A stretch of 51,235 bases of DNA from Mycobacterium sp. GTDB lineage: Bacteria > Actinomycetota > Actinomycetes > Mycobacteriales > Mycobacteriaceae. Within the stretch, counting starts at the first letter, position 1. Each line of letters opens with the position of its first letter. This document shows, piece by piece, positions 32,941-41,072 of the stretch. The translations under genes were made by a program, and so were the position numbers. The stretch covers positions 1 through 51,235 of the forward strand of contig JALHRH010000004.1 in assembly GCA_022841565.1 (NCBI GenBank). The letters run 5' to 3'. The notes below the pieces were generated by a model that saw nothing but the letters and a program-made list of their open reading frames with translations, was not told where the DNA came from and ran no database searches.

Positions 32941-33375
32941 ATGATGCACAAGCGAGAGCACCGAATCGCGTTCACAGTCGCCAGTCTAGGAGCCACAGCG
33001 GTGCTGATGATGGTGGCAATCCCGCTGGTTCCGCGGGTAATCGCGAATCTCGACGACGCTGCCCTGACGGAAATGGGTATGAGGGCGGAGATGCCTGTCC
33101 CGCATGTCATGCGCTATGGCGCAATCGCTTACGCCCCGAGCGGAGCGTGGGGCGCAGCGCAGGGTTACCCAGTCAAGTTACAGGCAGAGCAAGTCGCGTT
33201 GGACAAGTGTGGCGATAAGGACTGCCGAGTAGTCATTAGCTTCAACCTATGCGGTGCGGTCGCTTCTGACGGCTCAACATACCAAGGCGGAACCGGCTTT
33301 ACGCGTACAGCGGCGGAAGCTGCCGCTCTGAACAGGCTGGGCGGCGGGAAGATCGTCAGGTCGGTGTGCAACTGA
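32941..33375 (+). CDS. DUF4189 exported protein
   Basis: A 144-residue protein with an N-terminal signal or anchor (about residues 10-32, VASLGATAVLMMVAIPLVPRVI). A DUF4189 domain follows: YGAIAYAPSGAWGAAQGYP, ALDKCGDKDCRVVISFNLCGAVA and TRTAAEAAALNRLGGG, ending VRSVCN. The four cysteines would form two disulfides outside the cell. DUF4189 proteins are small secreted actinobacterial and proteobacterial proteins of unknown function. AAAGGGAATCAGGAA precedes two adjacent ATG codons at 32941 and 32944; the first is listed. Confidence 0.78.
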   Translation: MMHKREHRIAFTVASLGATAVLMMVAIPLVPRVIANLDDAALTEMGMRAEMPVPHVMRYGAIAYAPSGAWGAAQGYPVKLQAEQVALDKCGDKDCRVVISFNLCGAVASDGSTYQGGTGFTRTAAEAAALNRLGGGKIVRSVCN

Positions 33376-33376
33376 A

Positions 33377-33510
33377 CTCGGTGAGCCGAGCCCGTGCTTG
33401 GTCACCAGCCGAGCGCAGATCTCAAAGAGCGTCTGCTCGTTTCGGTCGCTCGGTTCGTCGAGGATGGTGCGTCGCGCGGGGTCGGCCAGGGCCTTGAAGA
33501 CGTCACCCAC
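33377..33510 (-). pseudogene. Truncated ArsR-family regulator (N-terminal fragment)
   Basis: From GTG 33510 the minus strand reads VGDVFKALADPARRTILDEP, then SDRNEQTLFEICARLVTKHGLG: the first helices of an ArsR winged-helix regulator of the type that ends GLGSSRQAISQHL in intact relatives. After about 44 codons the match stops and the frame runs into the antisense of the DUF4189 gene. The C-terminal half, including the recognition helix and dimer helix, is missing. It appears to be the leftover of a gene cut by a deletion or insertion here. Confidence 0.6.
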
Positions 33511-33550
33511 ACGGGCTCTCGTTAGGCAAGTGGAGACTTGCCCGTCAAGC

Positions 33551-34447
33551 TCACTGCGGATGGCTGGCCAGGTAGTCGGCGACCGGAATCCGTTCGGATG
33601 CCAGGTAGCCGACCGGCAGCAGCACGTCACCCGCAGTGGTCAGGTAGTAGACATCCCATCGGTGGTAGCCGGGCAGGACGGCCGGATCAGCGGAGATCGC
33701 GGCGGCGTAATCCTTGACCGCTCCGACGTAGTGGCTGGAGTGGTTGTAGCTGTAGATGGCGTTGTCGTGATTGCCGGCGAAGCCGTTGGCGGCCAGCATC
33801 CGGCCGGCCGCCATGATGGCGTCGCGCGGGGAGTGGATGTCGCCACCCTCGCTGTAGGCGGCGAACGTCGAGGGTAGGAACTGCATGGGCCCTTGGGCGC
33901 CGGCGGTGCTGACCCCGGAGATGCGACCGAAGCCGGTTTCGACCATGTTGATCGCCGCAAGGTAGTTCCAGTCCACGCCGGTGGCCGCCGCGGCGGCCTG
34001 GTAGTAGCCGACGAGCTCGCCGACCGGTGCTGGCGCGTCGATCCGCCACGCTGGCAGTGTGGGTTTGGCCTCTCCCGCGTTCAGGGCCATGAGATGGCGC
34101 CGGGCATCGACGTTGAGGTCGTAAATCCCGACGAGCGAAGCCGGAATGACGGGCCGAACGATCGACTCCCACTCGGGGTGTCGCCCGATGGCTCGGTAGG
34201 CCGCCTGCTGACGAAGCGCGGCCGCCTGCAACACGCCATCCGACGACGACGGGTCGCGCAGCGCCTGCTCATCGGCAACCAGATCGCGAGCCAGCAGCGC
34301 CGGTTCGGCGGCCAGCGCCGGCTGCGTGGGAAGCGGGGTCGCCGCAGAGTGTCCCGGCGATACCAGCACCAGCGCGGCCAGCGCACCCAAAAGCGCAGCG
34401 CCGTAACGCATAAGACGAGTGGGCGGGTCCAGGTGGCGAACGTCCAT
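33551..34447 (-). CDS. Lytic transglycosylase-domain exported protein
   Basis: A 298-residue protein. A hydrophobic export segment (about residues 15-36) precedes a helical region. An SLT domain follows from about 155: VDWNYLAAINMVETGFGRI (Glu170 the catalytic acid), GVSTAGAQGPMQFLPSTF and the NHSSHYV-type repeat near IYSYNHSS. This is the mycobacterial transglycosylase family that cleaves peptidoglycan glycan strands. The ATG at 34447 is preferred, with GAGGT seven bases upstream, though ATG 34411 at MRYGAALLG is possible. It is preceded on the minus strand by the LppP/LprE-like gene. Confidence 0.86.
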   Translation of the reverse strand: MDVRHLDPPTRLMRYGAALLGALAALVLVSPGHSAATPLPTQPALAAEPALLARDLVADEQALRDPSSSDGVLQAAALRQQAAYRAIGRHPEWESIVRPVIPASLVGIYDLNVDARRHLMALNAGEAKPTLPAWRIDAPAPVGELVGYYQAAAAATGVDWNYLAAINMVETGFGRISGVSTAGAQGPMQFLPSTFAAYSEGGDIHSPRDAIMAAGRMLAANGFAGNHDNAIYSYNHSSHYVGAVKDYAAAISADPAVLPGYHRWDVYYLTTAGDVLLPVGYLASERIPVADYLASHPQ

Positions 34448-34562
34448 TATGTCGACCTCAACGCAGCTGTGCGAGCCGGCGTCATCGACCCGCGCGGGTG
34501 TTCCGCTCTACATCATGTCCGTTGGGAGCCTGCTCGACCAACCCCGGGGTCGACGGCGTGAC

Positions 34563-35051
34563 TCACCACGCCGGCGCCGGGTCCAACATCGCGACGTGGT
34601 CGTTCTGCCACTGATACCGCACAGTGGTCGTCGGCCCCGGACACGCAGTGCAGACTTCCCTGCCGTCCTTGTAGTCGAGGGCGACGGTGTCATCGGTCGT
34701 CTTGGCCGCGTTCACGGTCGTGAACGCATACGCCTTCAAGGTAGCGACGCCGACATAGCTGCCTTTGTGGAACAGCAACGCCAGGTCGGGCGAACTGCCG
34801 GTCGCTCCGAGGACGGTGATGATGACCGTCGACAGCGTTGCGCACGGGTTGTAGTTACTGCTCGGATCGAAACTCTTCACGTTGTGATCCCACGCAGAAC
34901 CCTGCGGCAACGTCGGTAACGAACCGAGCGCCGTTTCGATCTGGGGGGCGTTAAGGTTCACCCCGCATGCCGGGTCGGCGTGCGCGGGTGATGCCAGCGG
35001 ATTCAACACGCAGAGCGCGCCGATGAGTGCGCTCAGGACAACTACTCGCAT
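34563..35051 (-). CDS. LppP/LprE-like secreted protein
   Basis: A 162-residue protein with a Sec signal peptide (residues 1-25, cleavage after SPAHA) and an LppP/LprE-type domain: VNLNAPQIETALGSLPTLPQ, NYNPCATLSTVIITVLGATGSSP, and VRYQWQNDHVAMLDP at the end. Unlike the named lipoproteins it has no proper lipobox, so it is probably released or retained in the periplasm. GGAGG precedes the ATG at 35051. Cys at 29, 70, 134 and 137 could form disulfides. The function of the family is unknown. It is divergent from the SDR gene. Confidence 0.75.
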   Translation of the reverse strand: MRVVVLSALIGALCVLNPLASPAHADPACGVNLNAPQIETALGSLPTLPQGSAWDHNVKSFDPSSNYNPCATLSTVIITVLGATGSSPDLALLFHKGSYVGVATLKAYAFTTVNAAKTTDDTVALDYKDGREVCTACPGPTTTVRYQWQNDHVAMLDPAPAW

Positions 35052-35313
35052 CGACACAGTGCCTCCCTGTTGGCTGCTGTCTAATCGTCGCGCTGTTTCC
35101 ATCCCGGCTGGTAGGACCGCTATGACATTGTGTCGAAGAAGTGACCAATGCCGCCGGGACGGCGCGCCCTTAGCTGGGCTGGTTCGGGACGCCGGGAACA
35201 GCCGTCCCGGCACCCGTGCGGGTCGGACCGTCGCCGGAAACAGTCGACGGCCGCCGAAACGATCGTGGGAGGATGTACCGCGAATCGTTCGGGTGGAGAC
35301 GAGAGGGGTCGCG

Positions 35314-36159
35314 ATGGCAGGTACCAAGGTCGGCAGAGTAGCCGACAAGGTCGCGCTGATCACCGGCGCAGCGCGTGGCCAAGGTCGCGAACACGCGATC
35401 CGACTGGCCGAAGAGGGCGCCGACATCATCGCGGTGGACGTCTGCGCCGACATCGACGGTGTCGGGTATGCCGGGGCCACCGAAAGCGACCTCGCCGACA
35501 CCGCGGATCTCGTGACGAAGGCTGGCCGCCGCATCGTCACCGCCAAAGCCGATGTGCGGGACTTGGACAGTCTGCGTTCCGCGATTGCGCGGGGAGTGGA
35601 CACTGTGGGCCCACTCGACATCGTGGTGGCCAATGCCGGTATCAGTGGCACCCCCGCGCCCGCCGCGCTGATCGAAGAATCCGCCTGGCAGACGATGCTG
35701 GACATCAATCTGACCGGCGTCTGGCACACCGTCAAAGCGGCGCTGCCGCATATGACCAACGGCGGCGGATCGATCATTCTGGTCAGCTCGATGTTGGGTA
35801 TTCGCGGCGGTGGCTACCTGGCCCACTACGCCTGCGCCAAACACGCCGTGGTGGGCCTGATGAACTCGCTGGCGAATGAGCTTGCGCCGCAGTGGATTCG
35901 GGTGAACTCAATCCACCCGGGCAACATCCTGACACCGATGATCGATAACGACTGGTTCCGTCGCACCTTGCGGCCGGACCTGGCTGAGCCCACCATGGCC
36001 GACGCAACGGCGATCATCGGGCGTTTCCACCTGCTGCCCAAGCCGGTGATCGACGCACGCGCCGTCAGCAACGCCGTGCTCTTCCTTGCCTCCGACGAGG
36101 CGCAGTACATCACCGGGGCGGCGCTGCCGGTGGACGCAGGCGCCGTCGCGAAGTTCTGA
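35314..36159 (+). CDS. Mycofactocin-type short-chain dehydrogenase (SDR)
   Basis: A 281-residue SDR: TGAARGQGREHAIRLAEEG (17-35) for NAD binding, the insert VDVCADIDGVGYAGATESDL typical of mycofactocin-coupled SDRs, NAG (107-109), Ser158 or Ser159, and the catalytic Tyr172 and Lys176 in YACAK. These enzymes keep NAD tightly bound and are thought to pass electrons to mycofactocin. Start ATG 35314 has GAGAGGGG before it. It is divergent from the LppP/LprE gene and converges on the TetR gene. The alcohol substrate is unknown. Confidence 0.88.
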   Translation: MAGTKVGRVADKVALITGAARGQGREHAIRLAEEGADIIAVDVCADIDGVGYAGATESDLADTADLVTKAGRRIVTAKADVRDLDSLRSAIARGVDTVGPLDIVVANAGISGTPAPAALIEESAWQTMLDINLTGVWHTVKAALPHMTNGGGSIILVSSMLGIRGGGYLAHYACAKHAVVGLMNSLANELAPQWIRVNSIHPGNILTPMIDNDWFRRTLRPDLAEPTMADATAIIGRFHLLPKPVIDARAVSNAVLFLASDEAQYITGAALPVDAGAVAKF

Positions 36160-36200
36160 CGCACCTACTTGTCGTTCCTGCAATCACTTCGCGCGCCGGT

Positions 36201-36758
36201 TCAGCCCCTCGGGTACGCCGCTACCCGCAGCAGGTTTGCGAAAGCCTGCGCCGCCGACGCGACACCGGCGTCGTCGTCGGTGGCCACCAGGTCCAGCAGC
36301 AGCCCGCGGCTGACCGCCAGGCCCAGTCGGACCAGTGCCGGATCACCCGCCGGACCGGCCACCTTCGCCGCCTCGGCCAACCAGCCGTCGACAGCGCTGG
36401 GCATCATGGCGACAAACGGCTGCTCGCCCTGGGCACCGCGGGAGTAGCACTCGAAGAAGAGTCGCTCGAAGGGCCGCAACTCGGGACGGCACAATGTGGC
36501 CCACATCGCGGCGAAACTCCCGGCCGGATCAGCAGGCAACTCGGATAGCACCGACATCTGCCGTCGTTCAACCTCTTCGACGATGGCCAGCAACAGTTCG
36601 TCGCGAGATACGAAGTGGTGCAACAACATTCGGTGGCTGGTGCCTACCGCTGCCGCCACCTCACGCAGTGAGCGGTCCCCGATGCCGCCGGTCGCGAACT
36701 CATCGATCAGGGCATCGAGCAGCTGCCGGCGCCGCCCGACGTCAGGAGTGCGGGCCAA
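36201..36758 (-). CDS. TetR family transcriptional regulator
   Basis: A 185-residue regulator. HTH: RRRQLLDALIDEFATGGIGDRSLREVAAAVGTSHRMLLHHF-type pattern at residues 9-48, with recognition helix GTSHRMLLHHF. The helical C-terminal domain has ERLFFECYSRG. It overlaps the upstream SRPBCC gene by 17 bp, so the two are cotranscribed. The palindrome at 37189-37202 next to the SRPBCC start is a likely autoregulatory operator. It could also control the convergent SDR gene, but nothing in the sequence proves this. Confidence 0.9.
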   Translation of the reverse strand: MARTPDVGRRRQLLDALIDEFATGGIGDRSLREVAAAVGTSHRMLLHHFVSRDELLLAIVEEVERRQMSVLSELPADPAGSFAAMWATLCRPELRPFERLFFECYSRGAQGEQPFVAMMPSAVDGWLAEAAKVAGPAGDPALVRLGLAVSRGLLLDLVATDDDAGVASAAQAFANLLRVAAYPRG

Positions 36759-37188
36759 GTGAATGCCGCAGTTGCTCGCTGCGGGTCTTGAGGCCCCGGG
36801 CTTCCATCTCCAGGTAGCGGCGCGTGGTGCGAAGCATGAGTCGGCCGACGATCGCGCCGACTGGGCCTCGTTGGTCCAGCTCCTGGCGCACGAGCGTCCG
36901 ATCGGTAGCGATCGGGGTCAGCGAGTGCGAAGCCGAAGTCGTTCCGCCGGGCGAACGTTGCGTCCAGGTCCACGAGGCCCCGGGCGCCAGGTCGGTCACC
37001 TCCCAGACGAGCTTCGGCAACTTAGGTTGCTTGATCTCGAAGCGCTTTCCAACAGCCAGGCCCGGCCCGTCAACGGCGACCAGGCGGGTGACCGAGGCGG
37101 TCCATTCGGGCCAGCGCTCAACATCGGTGAACACTTCCCAAACCAGGGATGCCGGTGCGTCGATCTCGACGCCACTCTGGGTAATCAC
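36742..37188 (-). CDS. SRPBCC (START-like) family protein
   Basis: A 148-residue protein from GTG 37188, reading VITQSGVEIDAPASLVWEVFTDVERWPEWTASVTRL-type N-terminus in two blocks (VEIDAPASLVWEVF and VERWPEWTASVTRL), the standard polyketide-cyclase/SRPBCC pattern, then LVWEVTDLAPGASWTWTQ and a basic C-terminal helix. The TACCAT hexamer lies seven bases before the GTG and no ribosome site is present, suggesting a leaderless transcript. It is the first gene of a two-gene operon with TetR. A hydrophobic ligand pocket is likely; the ligand is unknown. Confidence 0.78.
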   Translation of the reverse strand: MITQSGVEIDAPASLVWEVFTDVERWPEWTASVTRLVAVDGPGLAVGKRFEIKQPKLPKLVWEVTDLAPGASWTWTQRSPGGTTSASHSLTPIATDRTLVRQELDQRGPVGAIVGRLMLRTTRRYLEMEARGLKTRSEQLRHSLGPHS

Positions 37189-37202
37189 GTACCAAATGGT
37201 AC
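37189..37202. promoter_or_regulatory. 14-bp perfect palindrome at the SRPBCC start (putative TetR operator)
   Basis: GTACCA-AA-TGGTAC on the plus strand. It abuts the GTG at 37188 and contains the minus-strand -10-like TACCAT (37196-37201). A repressor bound there would cover the promoter of the SRPBCC-TetR operon, so the TetR encoded second is the natural candidate. Confidence 0.6.
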
Positions 37203-37307
37203 ATGATTTCTTGGGGGCCGCTAGTCCCCGCGGCAGTTCAGGTTCCCCGAGAGGCAACCGTTAACGTTGCGTTTGACGAACGGTCACGTTCCGCGCAATC
37301 CTTGACC

Positions 37308-37523
37308 ATGACTCAGCGCGCGGAGATCGGTGAGCAGACACGAATCGCGCAGATCCATCGCCGTGTCATCGAGCAGTTTCCCGAGTTCGGTCCCGAAGTT
37401 CTTCACGCCGTCGTCCGCGAGCAGCATTCACGATTCAACGACAGTCCCATCCGGGATTTCATCCCGCTACTTGTCGAGAAGCGCGTTCGCCGGCAACTCA
37501 GTAGCACTCCCCGCCTTGATTGA
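37308..37523 (+). CDS. Three-helix bundle dimerisation-type small protein
   Basis: A 71-residue protein beginning MTQRAEIGEQTRIAQIHRRV, then FPEFGPEVLHAVVREQHSRF and DSPIRDFIPLLVEKRVRRQL. The pattern matches the actinobacterial three-helix-bundle small proteins (DUF3562-like), which dimerise and whose role is unknown. The ATG at 37308 is preferred over an ATG at 37203 because the family starts here. The upstream 120 bp are divergent from the SRPBCC gene. Confidence 0.65.
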   Translation: MTQRAEIGEQTRIAQIHRRVIEQFPEFGPEVLHAVVREQHSRFNDSPIRDFIPLLVEKRVRRQLSSTPRLD

Positions 37524-37632
37524 GTGCCAAGGCGCCTCACGTCGGGCCATCCGGTGATGGACAACGTCAGCCCCGCGGGTGAGATGAGAACGGAACGGCC
37601 CCCAACCGCCGGATGAGTCGAGGAGTCAGACC

Positions 37633-38286
37633 GTGCAGGCGTTGCAGACACCACCAGCCGCAATCCCAGCTGCGCCCGCGCCACGGCGAACTCTCGCCAC
37701 GATGCACCGTTACCGCCACCCGACATGGGTTCGGCACACAGCGCGGCCGAGCGCGTTCCTGGTCGTTGCGGCGCTGCTGGTCACACTGAGCGCCATGACA
37801 TACCGCCCGGCAGTGACGCTGCTGGCGGCCGGCGCGATCGACCTCGGGCAAGGGATCTTCGTCACGCCCGCGCCCGGCTGGACAGTCGGCGGTCAGGGTC
37901 CCGGCTGGGTGACGCTGCACAACACGTTCGCTACCGCGGAGATGGAGATCAAGATCAAACCTGCTGAGGGCACAGATGCCGCAGCCACGCTGCAGGCCGA
38001 CATCGATCAACTGAGCAACGTCTCGACCACTGGTCTGACCAACGTCAGAGACTTGACTATTCCCACTTCAAAACCACTGCAAAGCAAGAACTTCGAGCAG
38101 GAAGCCGCTATCGACTACAGCGCTGATGGGACCTCGGCGATGGGCCCGATCCCGGTCGTGGGCACCTTTGTCGAGCTGTTGAACACGTCGACGCATCGGT
38201 CTGCCTTTATTGTGTTCGCGCAAAACGGCGACTCGACCGTTCGCGCTGACGACCAGGGAACCATGATGGTCGACTCGATGCTGTGA
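37633..38286 (+). CDS. Membrane-anchored hypothetical protein
   Basis: A 217-residue protein. One hydrophobic segment (about residues 40-66, PSAFLVVAALLVTLSAMTYRP and after) anchors it, followed by an extracytoplasmic domain with IDLGQGIFVTPAPGWTV and GPGWVTLHNTFATAEMEIKI, reminiscent of mycobacterial exported proteins with a ligand-like fold. GTG 37633 has GAGGAG eight bases upstream. I recognise no named family. It precedes the DUF2855 gene by 56 bp on the same strand. Confidence 0.6.
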   Translation: MQALQTPPAAIPAAPAPRRTLATMHRYRHPTWVRHTARPSAFLVVAALLVTLSAMTYRPAVTLLAAGAIDLGQGIFVTPAPGWTVGGQGPGWVTLHNTFATAEMEIKIKPAEGTDAAATLQADIDQLSNVSTTGLTNVRDLTIPTSKPLQSKNFEQEAAIDYSADGTSAMGPIPVVGTFVELLNTSTHRSAFIVFAQNGDSTVRADDQGTMMVDSML

Positions 38287-38342
38287 CGTTGGCGTCGGCC
38301 CTCTGTCCGAATCGGCGCACCATGCCCATAGGCTCGCTGGTC

Positions 38343-39416
38343 ATGGACTTCGAGTTGCTCCGCACTGATTTGCACCAGACCCGGTTCGTATCCGCCGATG
38401 CTCCGTCGCCGGCAGACGGGCAAGCCCTCTTGCGTGTCGAGTCTTTCGGGCTCACCTCGAACAACATCACCTACGCCGTGTTCGGCGAGGCAATGCGCTA
38501 CTGGGATTTCTTCCCCGCATCGGACCCGCACTGGGGAAAGCTGAACGTCTGGGGCTACGCTCACGTCGAGCAGTCGCGACACCCGCAGTTGGCGCAGGGC
38601 ATGCGCGTCTACGGCTATCTGCCCTGCGCTAGCCACTTACTGATCGAGCCCGACCGCATCAACGAAAAGGGCTTCGTCGACGCCGCCCCGCACCGGCAGC
38701 CGCTACCGTCTGCGTATCAGGGCTACCGCGACGTCACCACCGATCCCGTCTATTCGGCCACCCGCGAAGCGGAGCACATCCTGTTCTTTCCCCTCTTCTT
38801 CACGTCTTTCCTGATCGATGACTTCGTCGCCGACGAATCCTTTTTCGGCGCGGACACCATCGTGATCTCCAGCGCCTCGTCAAAGACCGCGATCATCGCG
38901 GCTTATCTTCTCGCCAGACGCGACGGTATCGACGTCGACGTGGTGGGGCTGACGTCGGAAGGCAACCGCGAGTTCGTCGAAGGGCTGCACATCTACGATT
39001 CGGTTCACCTGTACGACAACATTTCTCAGTTGCCCGGCGACCGCGCGGTATACATCGACATCTCGGGCGACGCCGCGGTCCGCACCGCCGTCCACGCCCG
39101 ATATGGCGATCGCCTGGCCCACAGCTCTGCGGTCGGCATGACCCACTGGACACAAATGGCGCAAGCCAGTCCCGATCTCGCCGGGCCGAAACCCGTCTTC
39201 TTCTTCGCCCCGGACCGCATCAAAAAGCGCGGCGCTGACTGGGGCACCGCGAAACTCGACCAGAACGTCGCCGAGTCTTGGCTGCCCTTCGCCGAGTGGG
39301 CTTCGAATTGGCTTCGTGTCGAAAGGATCTCAAGCGAGGACGAGATCCGGCGGGCTTACCTCGGGCTACTCGACGGGAACGTCGACCCTACTGTAGGCAT
39401 CATCGTCGACCTCTAA
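38343..39416 (+). CDS. DUF2855 family protein
   Basis: A 357-residue protein of the DUF2855 family: NNITYAVFGEAMRYWDFFPA, WGKLNVWGYAHVEQSRHP, GMRVYGYLPCASHLLIEPDRI, FLIDDFVADESFFGADTIVI-type block and KTAIIAAYLLARRDGIDVDV, with GLDGNVDPT near the end. The middle has a Rossmann-like arrangement (SASSKTAIIAAYLL) related to medium-chain reductases lacking the zinc site. Function is unknown. ATG 38343 is the likeliest start; an in-frame ATG at 38322 lacks support. It lies 94 bp before the VOC gene. Confidence 0.82.
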   Translation: MDFELLRTDLHQTRFVSADAPSPADGQALLRVESFGLTSNNITYAVFGEAMRYWDFFPASDPHWGKLNVWGYAHVEQSRHPQLAQGMRVYGYLPCASHLLIEPDRINEKGFVDAAPHRQPLPSAYQGYRDVTTDPVYSATREAEHILFFPLFFTSFLIDDFVADESFFGADTIVISSASSKTAIIAAYLLARRDGIDVDVVGLTSEGNREFVEGLHIYDSVHLYDNISQLPGDRAVYIDISGDAAVRTAVHARYGDRLAHSSAVGMTHWTQMAQASPDLAGPKPVFFFAPDRIKKRGADWGTAKLDQNVAESWLPFAEWASNWLRVERISSEDEIRRAYLGLLDGNVDPTVGIIVDL

Positions 39417-39510
39417 CCGGCTCACCGATTTCCGTCGGTGCTTTCTCGGTATTCGAAGATCTGCCCGGGTTGCTGGGAAGCCGATACGGGCGATCCGGCA
39501 TGCTGAGTTC

Positions 39511-40368
39511 GTGTTTGACGCGCTCGACCACGTCATTGTCGCCGTGCGCGACCTCAGCGACGCCACGCGTTGCTACGCCGCGCTGTTATCCCGCAGCCCC
39601 TCGTGGCGCGGTGAGCATCCGGGCTGGGGCACCGCCAACGCCCTGTTCCGGCTCGACAACACCTACTTGGAGCTGATCACGCCGCACGGCGACGGTCCTC
39701 TCGGACGGACCGTCGCGGCGCAGTTGGACCGCCGCGGCGACGGCCCGATCGGGCTGGCGTTCGCCACCTCCGATCTCGACGCCGCCCACGCACAACTCGT
39801 CGCGAACGGCCTCGAGCCGCAACCTGTCTCACCCGGTGAGGGCCTCGACATCGGCACCGGGCAGGTCCGGCGCTGGCGCAGTGTGCTACTAGCCGAAACA
39901 CGCACTCGCGGCGTGCTGATCATCGCGATCCAACACCAATCCCCAAATCACCTTCCCGAGGCCGATCCGGTCGGCTCGGAGGATTCCATCGTCACCGGGA
40001 TCGATCACGCGGTGGTGCAAACCGCTGATGCGGATGGCGCGATCAGGCTTTACCGGGACAGGCTCGGCCTGCGCCTCGCGCTCGACCGTAGCTTCCCCGA
40101 CTGGGGCATGCGGCTGGTATTTCTGCGGGTGGGTGGCGTGACCGTGGAGATCGCGCAGCCGCTGCGTGATGCGCAACTGCCCACGCACACCGATCAGCTC
40201 TGGGGCCTTTCCTGGCGGGTTCCGAATGCTGACGCCGCGCGGGCGCGGCTCGCAGCAGCCGGCCTCGACGTCTCCGAGGTTCGTCCGGGGCGCAAGCCCG
40301 GCACGCGGGTGATCAGCGTGAAGGACGGCACCTGCGGGGTGCCGACGCTGTTGATCGAGCCTCAGTGA
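39511..40368 (+). CDS. Two-domain VOC (glyoxalase-like) protein
   Basis: A 285-residue protein with a VOC domain at each end: residues about 1-130 (ALDHVIVAVRDLSDATRCYA, ANALFRLDNTYLELITPHG) and 165-285 (IDHAVVQTADADGAIRLYRD, GGVTVEIAQPL). This superfamily uses paired beta-alpha-beta units to bind metal and small ligands in dioxygenases, isomerases and resistance proteins. Which reaction occurs here is unknown. GTG 39511 is the start; the stop overlaps the next gene (GTGA). Confidence 0.82.
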   Translation: MFDALDHVIVAVRDLSDATRCYAALLSRSPSWRGEHPGWGTANALFRLDNTYLELITPHGDGPLGRTVAAQLDRRGDGPIGLAFATSDLDAAHAQLVANGLEPQPVSPGEGLDIGTGQVRRWRSVLLAETRTRGVLIIAIQHQSPNHLPEADPVGSEDSIVTGIDHAVVQTADADGAIRLYRDRLGLRLALDRSFPDWGMRLVFLRVGGVTVEIAQPLRDAQLPTHTDQLWGLSWRVPNADAARARLAAAGLDVSEVRPGRKPGTRVISVKDGTCGVPTLLIEPQ

Positions 40369-41066
40369 GGTCGCGCAGACGGCCGGTTGCAGTGCTTAGC
40401 GCACTGCCCGCAGCGCTTGCCGTGCTGGTGCAGTGCTCCCCCGCGCGGCCACCTCATGCGAACCCGCCGACGTCTCTTGCGCCGTCATCGTCGGCCGCCG
40501 CCGCGCCAGCTCCTGCGATCGTGGAGCCGGTCACTTCCACTGATCTCGGAGCGAGCTGGCGACCGGAATGCCCCGTCGATCCCGCGCGGCTGCGACGAGT
40601 CCAGCTCAGCCACCTGGGTTTTGACGGCCAGACCCACCGCGGTGAGCTGATCGTGCACCAAGACCTGGTACCGGAAGTCATTGCGATCTTCGAGCAGCTC
40701 TACCGGCTGGGTTACCCCATCGAGCGGATTCAGACCGTCGACCATTACGCGGCCGCCGACGACGAACTGTCGATGCAGGACAACAACACCTCGGCGTTCA
40801 ACTGCCGCACCATCCCCGGCACCGGCCACTGGGCTCAGCATGCCTACGGTCGGGCCGTCGACCTCAACCCGCGCGTCAACCCGTGCCTCTACGCTGGCGG
40901 CACGTTCGAACCACACAATGCGGCAACCTATTTGGACCGCGGTCGCACCGACGCCGGACTGTTGCACAGCGGCGACCCGGCGGTGCATGCCTTCACCGAC
41001 CGGGGCTGGCGCTGGGGTGGTGATTGGACGACGCCGATCGACTATCAGCACTTCGAGCGGCCCTGA
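40365..41066 (+). CDS. M15-family D-Ala-D-Ala carboxypeptidase-like exported protein
   Basis: A 233-residue protein with an N-terminal signal (residues 1-24) and a Pro/Ala linker. The M15 metal site is GTGHWAQHAYGRAVDLNP (His159, Asp166) with the terminal DYQHFERP (His229). These enzymes cleave peptide crosslinks or stems in peptidoglycan. The Cys at 24 follows VLVQ, a poor lipobox, so lipidation is doubtful. GTG 40365 overlaps the VOC stop. It converges on the serine hydrolase gene with a 6-bp gap. The exact peptide specificity is unknown. Confidence 0.84.
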   Translation: MRSRRRPVAVLSALPAALAVLVQCSPARPPHANPPTSLAPSSSAAAAPAPAIVEPVTSTDLGASWRPECPVDPARLRRVQLSHLGFDGQTHRGELIVHQDLVPEVIAIFEQLYRLGYPIERIQTVDHYAAADDELSMQDNNTSAFNCRTIPGTGHWAQHAYGRAVDLNPRVNPCLYAGGTFEPHNAATYLDRGRTDAGLLHSGDPAVHAFTDRGWRWGGDWTTPIDYQHFERP

Positions 41067-41072
41067 ACCGCC

